64,000 nt of DNA, taken from Gemmataceae bacterium. Lineage in GTDB: Bacteria; Planctomycetota; Planctomycetia; Gemmatales; Gemmataceae. Shown here piece by piece: positions 34,615 through 43,008 of the stretch; within the stretch, counting starts at the first letter, position 1, and every line of letters begins with the position of its first letter. The translations under genes and the position numbers were made by a program. Location of the stretch: contig JALHPZ010000015.1 of NCBI GenBank assembly GCA_022842245.1, forward strand, positions 1-64,000. Direction: 5' to 3'. Under the pieces are notes generated by a model. The model did no database searches. It was not told where the DNA came from and worked only from the letters and a program-made list of their open reading frames with translations.

Positions 34615-37329
34615 TTATTTTTTGGCCTCAATTGCGCTTGTTAACTGAACGAAACGCGCGTGATTGCGAATCGCATCCAGAGTCGGTTCCGTGCGAATCG
34701 CAACCGAGTCTTTCCAGCCGTCGCGGACGAGATCTTCCAGTAAGCCGATCGCGCGATTGTGGCAACGGGTGACATCGGCGGGGCTGCCTGTCGCCATGGC
34801 GAGCGTATTGGCCGAGTACCAGCGGACTTGCGGGTCCGTCGGCGATTGTTTGAGGAAGGCGTCGACGATCTTCTCCGCATCCGCGATGCGACCACAGCGG
34901 GCGAGCGCGATGGAAAGATCGAATTGCGAGAGGGTGTCGAGCTGGCCATCTTTCGCGAGCTCTTCGCGGTACTTGAGCGACTGTTGGTAATGCGATTCGG
35001 CGAGTGCCCGTGTGAACACCGTGCCAAGGAGGGTCGGCAGCGTCACCAGTTTCTCGGCCGCCACGCCGAGCTTGAAGTGCGCCATCGCGACATCGCGTCG
35101 GGCGGCGTAATCCTTGGGATCGGCTTTGAGGGGTTCGGCAAACACGGGCACTGCGCGCAGGTACGACGCCCAGGCCGTGGTCGGGTCGGCTCCACACAAA
35201 ATCGCGTGATCGCCGACGGCCAGGAGCGACAGGGCGGCATCGCGTCGCGTGGCCGGGATGTTCCGATCCTTCAAGCGAGCCAGGCGGTCTTTCGCAATCG
35301 CCTCGACGGCTTTCCGTGCTTCCTCGGTCTTTCCGAGCTTGAATTGAATCCGTGCCAACTCTTCCTGCACGCCATTCAATTCCCGCTGGACCCTCGGTGT
35401 GTTCACGATACTTTCGGGCAGAGCCTTGTAGGCCGCGATGGCTTCCAGGTACCAACTTTCGGACTTCTGCGGATCGCCTAAGCGAAGGGCGGACTTCCCG
35501 AGTAAGACCAGCGACTCCGCGATGGATTGCGGGGCATCCGTCGGTTTCAAGGTGGGGTCGGCATTGGACGGCATCTTCGCCCACTCCTGCCGCAGTTGCA
35601 GTGCCGATTGATAGAGTTGATCCGCCTCCCGAACCTTGCCCATGCGAACCGCCATGTCGCCTCGTTCGTTGGTGATCGCCGCGATGCCGCGCACGTTTCG
35701 CGGCTCATTGGGGTCTTGCGCCTTCAGCTTTCGCATGACCTCCTCCGCCTTGGCGTAGAGTTGGTCGGCATCGGCCGGACGATTGCGTTCCGCATAGATG
35801 CGCCCGAGCCGCTGCAACGCCGCCGCCTGCGTGCGTTCGACTACGGCGGTATTCAGCATCTCCACTTTGTTCTTGTTCAGCTCCTCGATGGTTCTTGGCA
35901 GAATTCTTTCACTGAGGGCACGACCATTCGGGTGGGTTCGGAGAATGTCTTCGAGCGTGAGGACGATGAATTGAAACGTTCCCACGAGGGAATCTTCCCG
36001 CTTCGAGAGGGCTTTCATATTCGTCTCGGCTCGCACCCGCTGGATCGTTTCTTCTTCTTTCGCATTGATCGCCTTCTTGGCGTTTTCGTCGGCTCGGCCT
36101 TTCAGAATCCATGAGGTGACTCCCAGGATCACCGCTGCGACGAACAGGATTTGCGACAACGCAATCAGCCCCGCGACCACGGGGTTCCGCCTCGCCCATC
36201 GCCAGGCTTTCTCCGCACTCGACACCGGCCTCGCCAGAATCGGTCGGCCCTCCTGGAACCGGCGCAGATCCTCCGCGAGCTCCAACGCCGTCGCGTACCG
36301 CTTCGCAGGCTCCTTCTGCAAACACTTCAGGCAGATCGTGTCGAGATCTTTCGGTACGTTCGAGGTCACCGTCCCCGGTGGGATCGGCTCCATCTTCATG
36401 ACCATTTCCAGCGTGTTCCACTTCGTGGTGCCCGCGAAGGGCGGCCGGCCGGTGATCATGTCGTAGAGGATCGCACCGAGCGCATAGATATCGGTGGCGG
36501 GGCCGATGTTGTCCGCGGCCGCGGCCTGCTCGGGCGACATGTAACTCGGCGTGCCCATGATGGCACCCGTATTCGTCTGGCCTTTGTCCTCCTCCAACTC
36601 CTTCGCAAGGCCGAAGTCCGCGATCTTCGGAACGCCATCGGTCGAGAGCAAGACGTTGGCCGGTTTCAAGTCGCGATGGATGATCTTCGCTTCGTGGGCC
36701 GCATGCATCGCCCGAGCGAGCGTCTCCACCATCTTGGCGGCGTACGCTGGCTCCTGGGGTTCCTTGGCGATCTTCGCGGCCAGATTGGTACCGGCCACAT
36801 ACTCCAACGCGAAATAGGGGCAGCCCTCGGTCTCACCGACGGTGTGAATCTGCACGATATTCGGATGCTGCAACTTCGCGACGGCCTCGGCTTCCGTCTG
36901 GAAGCGTTGCAGCATCGTCTCGCTGGCGTTCGACCCCGCGAGGATCATTTTGATGGCGACGACGCGACGGAGTTTCACGTCGCGGGCCTTGTAGACGACG
37001 CCCATGCCGCCTTCGCCGAGTTTGCCGAGGATCTCGTAGCCCGGGATCGGACGGAAGATCGGAAGGTGCGTTTCGGGCGTGTAGGTTCCGGTTCGCTCCA
37101 GGTCTTCCTCGTAACTGCCCGTCTCGAGATTCTCTCGATTCCCATGACTGGTATCACCAACCACGAAATCCGCATTGTTCGTGCCACGGTCGACCGTGTC
37201 GTGACCGCCCTCGGGTTGAGGGTGGGTCGTGCGGTCTTTCCGAGTCTCCGCCGATTCCAACGGTGAATACGGGGATGTGCGACTCGGATCGTGATTCGGG
37301 TCGTGCATCGGCTCTTGCGTCGGATTCAT
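34615..37329 (-). CDS. Transmembrane Ser/Thr protein kinase with C-terminal TPR-like repeats
   Basis: A 904-residue Hanks-type kinase. A low-complexity N-terminal 95 residues precede the kinase domain (98-365): glycine loop LGEGGMG (104-110), VAIK Lys127, catalytic HRDLKPAN (218-225), DFG (238-240) and GTPSYMSPEQA. All catalytic residues are present, so it should be active in the cytoplasm. One membrane helix (about 384-409) is followed by a long helical part (410-904) with TPR-like repeats (ALQRLGRIYAERNRPADADQ and others) that would face outside. Tetratricopeptide ectodomains of this kind are common on planctomycete kinases. It lies 12 bases after the zinc-finger pseudokinase gene and 105 bases before the giant gene, so it likely signals in the same pathway. 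Confidence 0.92.
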   Translation of the reverse strand: MNPTQEPMHDPNHDPSRTSPYSPLESAETRKDRTTHPQPEGGHDTVDRGTNNADFVVGDTSHGNRENLETGSYEEDLERTGTYTPETHLPIFRPIPGYEILGKLGEGGMGVVYKARDVKLRRVVAIKMILAGSNASETMLQRFQTEAEAVAKLQHPNIVQIHTVGETEGCPYFALEYVAGTNLAAKIAKEPQEPAYAAKMVETLARAMHAAHEAKIIHRDLKPANVLLSTDGVPKIADFGLAKELEEDKGQTNTGAIMGTPSYMSPEQAAAADNIGPATDIYALGAILYDMITGRPPFAGTTKWNTLEMVMKMEPIPPGTVTSNVPKDLDTICLKCLQKEPAKRYATALELAEDLRRFQEGRPILARPVSSAEKAWRWARRNPVVAGLIALSQILFVAAVILGVTSWILKGRADENAKKAINAKEEETIQRVRAETNMKALSKREDSLVGTFQFIVLTLEDILRTHPNGRALSERILPRTIEELNKNKVEMLNTAVVERTQAAALQRLGRIYAERNRPADADQLYAKAEEVMRKLKAQDPNEPRNVRGIAAITNERGDMAVRMGKVREADQLYQSALQLRQEWAKMPSNADPTLKPTDAPQSIAESLVLLGKSALRLGDPQKSESWYLEAIAAYKALPESIVNTPRVQRELNGVQEELARIQFKLGKTEEARKAVEAIAKDRLARLKDRNIPATRRDAALSLLAVGDHAILCGADPTTAWASYLRAVPVFAEPLKADPKDYAARRDVAMAHFKLGVAAEKLVTLPTLLGTVFTRALAESHYQQSLKYREELAKDGQLDTLSQFDLSIALARCGRIADAEKIVDAFLKQSPTDPQVRWYSANTLAMATGSPADVTRCHNRAIGLLEDLVRDGWKDSVAIRTEPTLDAIRNHARFVQLTSAIEAKK

Positions 37330-37341
37330 CGGCCCACCCGG

Positions 37342-38292
37342 TTACGAATGAATAAGAGACCAGCGTTGCCACCAGCGTTTCGGCGATGCCGCCTTCATGA
37401 GTGCATCGACCGCTTCCTGCGGCGTCGCGAATTTCGCTCGTGTGATCGACCGAATCACTTCGGTCACGGCTGTCGGCACGTCGGCCCAGAGTTCCCCGAA
37501 CGGCAGGGGACCTCGCGAATCGAGTAGCGTGTGACCCGTCAGCAGGCCGAGCAGGCAACGGCCGAGAGCGGTTGCGTCTGCACGCGGATCGTGCAGCACG
37601 GTTTCGCAAATACGCCGACGCGCCCAACCACGAAGGGCGATGCCGGACTCGGTCAGGAAGCAATCCTTGAGTTGGAGATCGCCGTGGGAAAGCCCGAGGG
37701 CGTGAGCCGCGGTGAGTGCCTCCGCAATCTGTTGGGCGTAGGGTACGACCTCGGGAAGCGTGAGCCGACCCCGCGAGCAAACGACTTCCCGCAGTGTGGC
37801 GCCGCTGCGATAGTCCTCCGCAATCAGAAGCTGCTCGCCGAGTTGCTCGACCGCGAATGGCGGATCCATCCGCGGCAGCTTGTGAATCGCCAACAACCTG
37901 ATCAACTCCGCGATCCGTAGCAGGGCGAGTGAATCGCCGATCACCAGTTTCACCGCCGCCCTTTGCGGCCGCGTCCGATCTTCCGCCAGATAGATCGACT
38001 CGTCCGTGCCCCGGCTGAGCAAACTGAGAATCCGAAATCGCGGGTGGTTCTTCAGTTTGTCGGGCCAATCGTTTCGGCCGGGTAGCGGAGTCGGCACATC
38101 GACCGGCAAGACCGCGTTTCGAATCTGTTCGGTCAGGGAATCACTGGAAATCGTCGACTCCAACTCCACCAGCCGAGCGGCACAGACCCCACACGTCTTC
38201 AAGTGCGCCTCGATCGGTTCCGCCAGACGATGGCGGAGTCGACCGTGCACAAAGTCGACCAGAACTTCATCGCTCGGATGCGATTCATTCAT
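37342..38292 (-). CDS. Zinc-finger (anti-sigma type) / pseudokinase fusion protein
   Basis: 316 residues. The N-terminus has the H-x3-C-x2-C zinc-finger pattern of anti-sigma factors (His30, Cys34, Cys37 in HLKTCGVC). From about 86 a kinase-like fold follows: AAVK Lys115 is retained, but the glycine loop is degenerate (LLSRGTDES). The catalytic loop reads HGDLQLKD (203-210) instead of HRDLKPEN, losing the Asn metal ligand, and the DFG motif is replaced by LRG. It should bind rather than phosphorylate partners. It has no transmembrane segment. It sits between an ECF sigma factor gene (81 bases upstream) and an active kinase gene (12 bases downstream), which suggests it holds the sigma factor and is controlled by the kinase. 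That wiring is inference. Confidence 0.82.
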   Translation of the reverse strand: MNESHPSDEVLVDFVHGRLRHRLAEPIEAHLKTCGVCAARLVELESTISSDSLTEQIRNAVLPVDVPTPLPGRNDWPDKLKNHPRFRILSLLSRGTDESIYLAEDRTRPQRAAVKLVIGDSLALLRIAELIRLLAIHKLPRMDPPFAVEQLGEQLLIAEDYRSGATLREVVCSRGRLTLPEVVPYAQQIAEALTAAHALGLSHGDLQLKDCFLTESGIALRGWARRRICETVLHDPRADATALGRCLLGLLTGHTLLDSRGPLPFGELWADVPTAVTEVIRSITRAKFATPQEAVDALMKAASPKRWWQRWSLIHS

Positions 38293-38372
38293 CGAAGCGA
38301 CTCGCGAGAGTTAATTCATAATGTGCGCAACCGGGTCCGATCTGTCCTGATTTTTGATTTCTTCAACGTTTC

Positions 38373-38981
38373 TCACTCCGGATCCAGCGGAGCCACCAAG
38401 CCACGCCCGATTCGTCGCACAATGGCGAACACTCGGGACCGTGCGATGTAGACCGCGTTCAGCGTCATCCCCAACTCGCGTGCCACCTGCGGACTACCTT
38501 CACCCACAACCGCCGTCCGATAAAAGGCCTCCCAGGCGAGCGGAGGCACCAACGGCTTGGTGAGCTGGAGCAATCGCCGGAGAACTTCCTGATCGTGTTC
38601 CCGATCGATTTGCGACTCCAATTCCGGATATGTGGATTGAAGCTGGTCGAGGACGGTGCTTTCCGTGTTGAGCCAATTCGACTTTCGATCGCGCAAATAT
38701 TCGAGAACCTGGTTGTGAACGATGCGTTTTAACCACGCCCGAAACGCACCGGTCCGACCGTTATGCTTGAATTCGGAGATGCGACGAAGAACAACGATCA
38801 GTGTCTCCTGAACCAGATCGTGTCGCTCGGTTTCCGGTACGGGATAGAGCCGCAGCCAGTGTTTGAAGAGCGGCTGATACAGATACAGGAAGCGTTCCCA
38901 TGTGAGAGCGGATCGGTTCGCCGCCAGGTCTTCGATGAGCGACTGCGGCGTGGAATCGGATTCCTCTTGCTGGGAAATCAC
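38373..38981 (-). CDS. ECF-type RNA polymerase sigma factor
   Basis: 202 residues with sigma region 2 (ALTWERFLYLYQPLFKHWLR, then ERHDLVQETLIVVLRRI, including the polymerase-binding DLVQE) and region 4 (SPQVARELGMTLNAVYIARS, a helix-turn-helix for the -35 element). No region 1.1 or 3 is present. I start at GTG 38981, with GAGG 7 bases upstream; an ATG at 39038, one base after the preceding gene's stop, would add 19 residues (MLLRTEAVFARQTLERGIG) and cannot be excluded. The sigma factor heads the leftward block encoding the zinc-finger pseudokinase, kinase, giant protein and glycosyltransferase. It most likely directs transcription of that block. Confidence 0.88.
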   Translation of the reverse strand: MISQQEESDSTPQSLIEDLAANRSALTWERFLYLYQPLFKHWLRLYPVPETERHDLVQETLIVVLRRISEFKHNGRTGAFRAWLKRIVHNQVLEYLRDRKSNWLNTESTVLDQLQSTYPELESQIDREHDQEVLRRLLQLTKPLVPPLAWEAFYRTAVVGEGSPQVARELGMTLNAVYIARSRVFAIVRRIGRGLVAPLDPE

Positions 38982-39039
38982 TCCGATACCTCGTTCGAGT
39001 GTCTGTCGGGCGAAAACAGCCTCGGTTCTGAGTAACATC

Positions 39040-39363
39040 TCAGCCTACTGAAGTCGCGTCGCTTGGCAGCAGGGGCAGGACGCCGGTGGCGGCGTCGACG
39101 CGCAACGCCGACACGGTCGCCGCCAGCGGGTCCTCCGGCCCGACGAGGGCGTTTGCGATCTCGTGCCGGAGCGTTTCGAGGACGGCCGCGTCCGGGTTGT
39201 GGTAGGCGTAGAACTCGCTGACCTCGATCCGCTTCCGGCGGTACTTGCACACGCCCAGCCGCCGCTTCGGGGCGGCCAGCCCGAACGTCCACCCGACCAG
39301 GCCGTGCTCGGCGAACAGTGCGGCGGCGGTCTCACTCAGTATCATCAGGTCCATGCCGCTCAC
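39040..39363 (-). CDS. SprT-like protein with incomplete zinc site
   Basis: 107 residues starting at GTG 39363. The segments WTFGLAAPKRRLGVCKYRRK and VLETLRHEIANALVGPE match the first half of SprT-like zinc metallopeptidases. Their consensus is HEIAHAL; here the second histidine is Asn, so the HExxH metal site is broken. The region after GPED also lacks the third ligand, usually in a GHD/H-x-x-W stretch, and ends early. It may be a decayed gene with a small deletion or a non-catalytic relative. The sigma factor frame begins close to its stop, so transcription may run through both. Confidence 0.6.
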   Translation of the reverse strand: MSGMDLMILSETAAALFAEHGLVGWTFGLAAPKRRLGVCKYRRKRIEVSEFYAYHNPDAAVLETLRHEIANALVGPEDPLAATVSALRVDAATGVLPLLPSDATSVG

Positions 39364-39462
39364 TCCGAACCACGCTGCGGATGGATGCCCATTTTACCTG
39401 CACTCGTGGCGGTCGGGGTGTGGGAGGAAACGTGCGGAACCGACCTCGGGCGGAGACCGACG

Positions 39463-39858
39463 ATGACGTGGGCGGAGTGGTACGCCGCGTTGGCGAAACC
39501 GAGCTGGACGCCCGACGGAGGCACCATCGGGCTGATCTGGTCGCTCCTGTACCCGGTCATCGCGGTCACCTTCGGGTACGTCTTCGTGCAGGCGGCCCGG
39601 CGGACGGTTCCGCGATCGGTGGCGGTGCCGTTCGCCGTCAACCTGGTCGCCAATCTGATCTTCACCCCGATCCAGTTCGGGCTGCGGAACCTGCCGCTGG
39701 CGGCGGCCGACATCCTCGTCGTGCTCGGCACCATCGTCTGGTGCATGGTCGCAGTGTGGCCGCACGCCCGGTGGGTCGCGGTGGCCCAGGTGCCGTACCT
39801 CGTATGGGTGAGCATCGCCACCATGCTCCAGCTCTCGATCACCGCCATGAACTGGTGA
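39463..39858 (+). CDS. tspO: TspO/MBR (tryptophan-rich sensory) family protein, short form
   Basis: 131 residues, start ATG 39463 with GGAG 7 bases upstream. The family hallmark WYAALAKPSWTPDGG opens the protein, followed by four hydrophobic helices (GLIWSLLYPVIAVTFGYVFV; VPFAVNLVANLIFTPIQFG; ADILVVLGTIVWCMVAVW; PYLVWVSIATMLQLS). Normal TspO proteins have five helices, the first lying before the WY..L.KP motif; that helix is missing and no start upstream would supply it. Family members bind porphyrins or steroids in the membrane. The role here is unknown. It is divergent from the SprT-like gene and followed after 6 bases by a small unknown gene. Confidence 0.8.
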   Translation: MTWAEWYAALAKPSWTPDGGTIGLIWSLLYPVIAVTFGYVFVQAARRTVPRSVAVPFAVNLVANLIFTPIQFGLRNLPLAAADILVVLGTIVWCMVAVWPHARWVAVAQVPYLVWVSIATMLQLSITAMNW

Positions 39859-39864
39859 TGCCAC

Positions 39865-40119
39865 ATGATCCCGCTGCACCGCGACCGGCACTTCACCTTT
39901 CGCTTCAGTGACGACCGGATCATCCCCCGCTTCCACCTCGACGGCGTCACGGCCGGGGTGCAGGTGTCGGTGTTCGGGTACGACGCCACCACCGAAACGC
40001 GGCTGGGTCTGATCGCCACGGCAACGGTCGGCGAGGGCGGGTGGGTGGATCTGCCCGAGCCGATCGTCGTGCGGGCAGGTGGAGGCTTCGTCGCCGTGCC
40101 CGAGGAGAACAAGCCGTGA
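39865..40119 (+). CDS. Small conserved-looking hypothetical protein
   Basis: 84 residues, soluble, beenriched in beta-strand-like pattern: HFTFRFSDDRIIPRFHLDG, then AGVQVSVFGYDATTETRLGL and VDLPEPIVVRAGGGFVAVPE. No signal peptide, cysteine motif or membrane helix is seen and I do not recognise the family. It begins 6 bases after the TspO-like gene on the same strand, which suggests co-transcription. The following 140 bases before the next gene hold nothing recognisable. Confidence 0.55.
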   Translation: MIPLHRDRHFTFRFSDDRIIPRFHLDGVTAGVQVSVFGYDATTETRLGLIATATVGEGGWVDLPEPIVVRAGGGFVAVPEENKP

Positions 40120-40259
40120 ACCGGCGGAACGATGTCGCCGAACTGCTCGTTGCCAGGTGAAACCAACCGCCCCGGCGATCCATGGGCGAACGAGAAGCCC
40201 CCGCACCGGCCGCCTATCAATGAACCGGGCGATACCGCTTGTAAACGGGGGACGGTGCG

Positions 40260-40844
40260 ATGACCGGCCGCGACAGCTTCTTGGTTACCACTTTCACGCT
40301 ACTACTGTCCGGGGCGTTCCTCATGGCCGACGACCAGCCGCGAGTCCTGTTCGAGTTTGCCGGGGCCGATGCCTCGAAAGAGTGGCAGACGGTCAACGAC
40401 GGGGTGATGGGCGGCGTTTCCGAAGGCAAGTTCAAGATCACCGATACGAAGACGCTGGAGTTCTCCGGTACCCTGTCGCTGGAAAACAACGGCGGCTTCG
40501 CATCGGTCCGGACGAAGGCCAAGAAGCTCGGCCTGGAAAAAGGCGATACGCTGGTCGCCCGGGTGAAAGGCGACGGCCGGGAATACTCGATGAACCTGTA
40601 CTTGGATAAGCCGCTGATGGCGTTCTCGTACCGGACCGCGGTCCCGACCAAGAAGGGCGAGTGGATCGAGGTGAAAGTCCCGCTCGACAACTTCGTGGCG
40701 ACTTCGTTTGGCCGGGTGGTCAAGGACGCCGGGGCGGTGAAGCCGGACGAGGTGGCCGCCGTGGGGTTCTTGCTGGGCGACAAGAAGGCCGGGGCGTTCA
40801 AGCTGGAAGTCGAGTGGATCCAGGTCGTACGGGCAGCGAAGTAA
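40260..40844 (+). CDS. Exported CIA30-family protein
   Basis: 194 residues with a signal peptide (DSFLVTTFTLLLSGAFLMADD). The rest is a single beta-sandwich of the CIA30 type (complex I intermediate-associated protein 30): EWQTVNDGVMGGVSEGKFKI, GTLSLENNGGFASVRT, REYSMNLYLDKPLMAFSYRT and FVATSFGRVV are the diagnostic blocks. In mitochondria the family helps assemble complex I, but bacterial exported members are probably carbohydrate- or ligand-binding jelly rolls of unknown role. It lies 50 bases before the VOC gene on the same strand. Confidence 0.85.
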   Translation: MTGRDSFLVTTFTLLLSGAFLMADDQPRVLFEFAGADASKEWQTVNDGVMGGVSEGKFKITDTKTLEFSGTLSLENNGGFASVRTKAKKLGLEKGDTLVARVKGDGREYSMNLYLDKPLMAFSYRTAVPTKKGEWIEVKVPLDNFVATSFGRVVKDAGAVKPDEVAAVGFLLGDKKAGAFKLEVEWIQVVRAAK

Positions 40845-40894
40845 CCCGCCGAACGATATGGGTGTCGACAACCACAACCGCCTTCGGTGAACAC

Positions 40895-41320
40895 ATGAGC
40901 GACCGCACGCCGCTCGTTTCGGGCACGCATCACGTCGCCGTCATCTGCTCGGACTACGAGCGGTCGAAACATTTTTACGTCGGGGTGCTCGGTCTGGAAG
41001 TGGTCGCCGAGGTGTACCGGGAGGCCCGCCGCTCGCACAAGCTCGACCTGAAACTGCCCGACGGCACACAGATCGAGCTGTTCAGCTTCCCGAACCCGCC
41101 GCCGCGGCCGAGCTACCCGGAGGCGTGCGGGCTGCGGCACCTGGCGTTCGCAGTCGCCGATCTGGACGCGGCGGTTCGGCACCTGGAAGGGCACGGCGTC
41201 ACGGTCGAGCCGGTGCGAGTGGACGAATATACACTTGGGAGGTTCATCTTCTTCGCCGACCCGGACGGGCTGCCGCTGGAACTTTACGAGCGGGCCGAAC
41301 GGTCGCCGCTGGGCAGGTGA
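40895..41320 (+). CDS. VOC/glyoxalase-fold protein
   Basis: 141 residues; the ATG at 40895 is inside a longer open frame but begins exactly at the conserved domain. The vicinal-oxygen-chelate fold is evident: THHVAVICSDYERSKHFYVG with metal-type His, DGTQIELFSFPNPP with Glu, LRHLAFAVADLDAAVRHLEG with His, and DPDGLPLELYE with Glu. This H/E/H/E pattern matches metal-dependent glyoxalase I-like or related lyase members (GloA2/YaeR-like). It should be a soluble cytoplasmic enzyme. The true substrate cannot be deduced. Confidence 0.87.
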   Translation: MSDRTPLVSGTHHVAVICSDYERSKHFYVGVLGLEVVAEVYREARRSHKLDLKLPDGTQIELFSFPNPPPRPSYPEACGLRHLAFAVADLDAAVRHLEGHGVTVEPVRVDEYTLGRFIFFADPDGLPLELYERAERSPLGR

Positions 41321-41406
41321 GCGGAACGAGCCGGAGCGTACGAAGGACGCCGTGTACCGTTTCGACGGCGATGATCACCAGCCAGACAAGGACCGCTCGC
41401 AGCACG

Positions 41407-41418
41407 CCCCCCCCCCCC
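41407..41418. repeat. 12-base poly-C tract
   Basis: Twelve consecutive C in the gap between the VOC gene and the convergent DUF1501 gene. It is not inside a recognised gene. The remaining bases of this 270-base gap show no gene I can support. Confidence 0.9.
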
Positions 41419-41590
41419 GGCATCGCTCACCCTCTCGTGCCCGAGTTGAGACTGCCGTCGCCATTACAGAGGTCAACACGGGGATATATGAGTTGACCAC
41501 ACTGGACTTTGCTGTCGGCGTTGTTCGCCGGGATCACCGGGTTGATCGCAGCCAGAACAGCACCTGGCCCAAACTCCGGACGAAAACACC

Positions 41591-42997
41591 TTACGCCAGT
41601 ACGCCCTTCACGACCGTGCCGTGAACGTCCGTGAGGCGGAAATCGCGGCCCTGGAACTTGTAGGTCAGCCGTTCGTGTTGGATGCCCAGCAGGTGCAGGA
41701 TCGTGGCGTTCAAATCGTGGACGTGGACCGGATCGCGGACGATGTTGTAGCCGTAGTCGTCGGTTTCGCCGTAGGTCGTGCCGCCCTTGATGCCGGCGCC
41801 GGCCAGGAGCACCGTGTAGCAGCGCGGGTGGTGGTCCCGGCCGTAGTCGGTCGCGGTCAGCGCGCCCTGCGAGTAGATCGTGCGGCCGAACTCGCCGCCC
41901 CAGACGATGAGCGTGTCCTTCAACAGGCCGAGCCGTTTCAAGTCGTTGATGAGTGCCGCCGTCGGTTGGTCGGTATCCTTGCACTGGCCGCGGATCGCCG
42001 CGGGAAGGCCGCCGTGGTGGTCCCAGCCCATGTGGAAGAGCTGCACGAATCGTACGTCCCGCTCGGCCATCCGTCGCGCGAGCAGGCAGTTGGCGGCGTA
42101 CGAACCGGGCCGCTTCACGTCGGGTCCGTAGGCGTCGAGCGTCGCCTTGGTTTCCTTCGAGAGGTCGAGCAGGTCAGGCACGCTCGACTGCATCCGGAAG
42201 GCCATCTCGTACTGCGCGATCCGCGCCTGCGTTTCGGGGTCGTTGCTCCGTTCGAATTCCTTTTTGTTGATCGCGGAGAGCCGGTCGAGCGTCGAGCGGC
42301 GGCCGTCGCGGTCCATCCCCGGCGGGTTGGACAGATACAGAACTGCGTCGCCCTTGTTGCGGAGCTTCACGCCCTGGTGCTGCGAGGGGAGGAAGCCGGC
42401 GCTCCAGAGGCGGTCGTAGAGCGGTTGGTCGTCGGGCCGGCCGCTACCGAAGGAAGTGAGTACGACGTAGGCGGGGATGTCCTTGTTCTCGCTGCCGAGT
42501 CCATAGCTGAGCCACGAGCCGATGCTGGGCCGGCCAGGAAGTTGGGAACCGGTCTGGATAAAGGTGATGGCGGGGTCGTGGTTGATCGCCTCGGTGTGCA
42601 TGGAGCGCACCATGCAGAATTCGTCGGCGAGTTCGGCCATCTTGGGCATCAGCTCGCCGAACCACATGCCGCTCTTTCCGTGCTGCTTGAACTTGAAGGC
42701 GGACGGCGCGACCGGGAACTTCGACTGGCCCGAAGTCATGGTCGTGAGCCGCTGCCCCATGCGGATCGAGGCGGGGAGGTCCTCGCCGCGCCGCTTCTCC
42801 ATCGCGGGCTTCGGGTCGAAGAGGTCCACCTGCGACGGCGCGCCGGACTGGAAGAGGTAGATGATGCGCTTGGCCTTCGCCGCCGGCGCGGCGAGCGCGG
42901 GTGCGCCGAGCGACGCGAGCGCGGCCAAGCCGATCCCGCCGGCCGATTGACGGAGGAACAGGCGGCGGTTGACCCGGTCTTGCAGTGAGAGGTTCAT
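41591..42997 (-). CDS. DUF1501 family protein (Tat-exported)
   Basis: 468 residues. The N-terminus [20 protein letters not shown] is a twin-arginine signal. The family belongs to the alkaline phosphatase/sulfatase-like fold: [20 protein letters not shown] near the start, [28 protein letters not shown] and VWGGEFGRT are conserved metal-site-like segments, but the true activity is unknown. Planctomycetes encode dozens of DUF1501 genes next to genes for DUF1549/DUF1553 cytochromes, exactly as here (11 bases separate the two). The pair is thought to act together in the periplasm. Confidence 0.92.
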   Translation of the reverse strand: MNLSLQDRVNRRLFLRQSAGGIGLAALASLGAPALAAPAAKAKRIIYLFQSGAPSQVDLFDPKPAMEKRRGEDLPASIRMGQRLTTMTSGQSKFPVAPSAFKFKQHGKSGMWFGELMPKMAELADEFCMVRSMHTEAINHDPAITFIQTGSQLPGRPSIGSWLSYGLGSENKDIPAYVVLTSFGSGRPDDQPLYDRLWSAGFLPSQHQGVKLRNKGDAVLYLSNPPGMDRDGRRSTLDRLSAINKKEFERSNDPETQARIAQYEMAFRMQSSVPDLLDLSKETKATLDAYGPDVKRPGSYAANCLLARRMAERDVRFVQLFHMGWDHHGGLPAAIRGQCKDTDQPTAALINDLKRLGLLKDTLIVWGGEFGRTIYSQGALTATDYGRDHHPRCYTVLLAGAGIKGGTTYGETDDYGYNIVRDPVHVHDLNATILHLLGIQHERLTYKFQGRDFRLTDVHGTVVKGVLA

Positions 42998-43008
42998 CGC
43001 GGGCGGCC

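Noticed and set aside
41427..41590. Minus-strand continuation with NGDGSLNSG suggesting a dockerin-like domain
   Set aside because: Single short match, no second repeat, no start, and it lies downstream of the DUF1501 stop.
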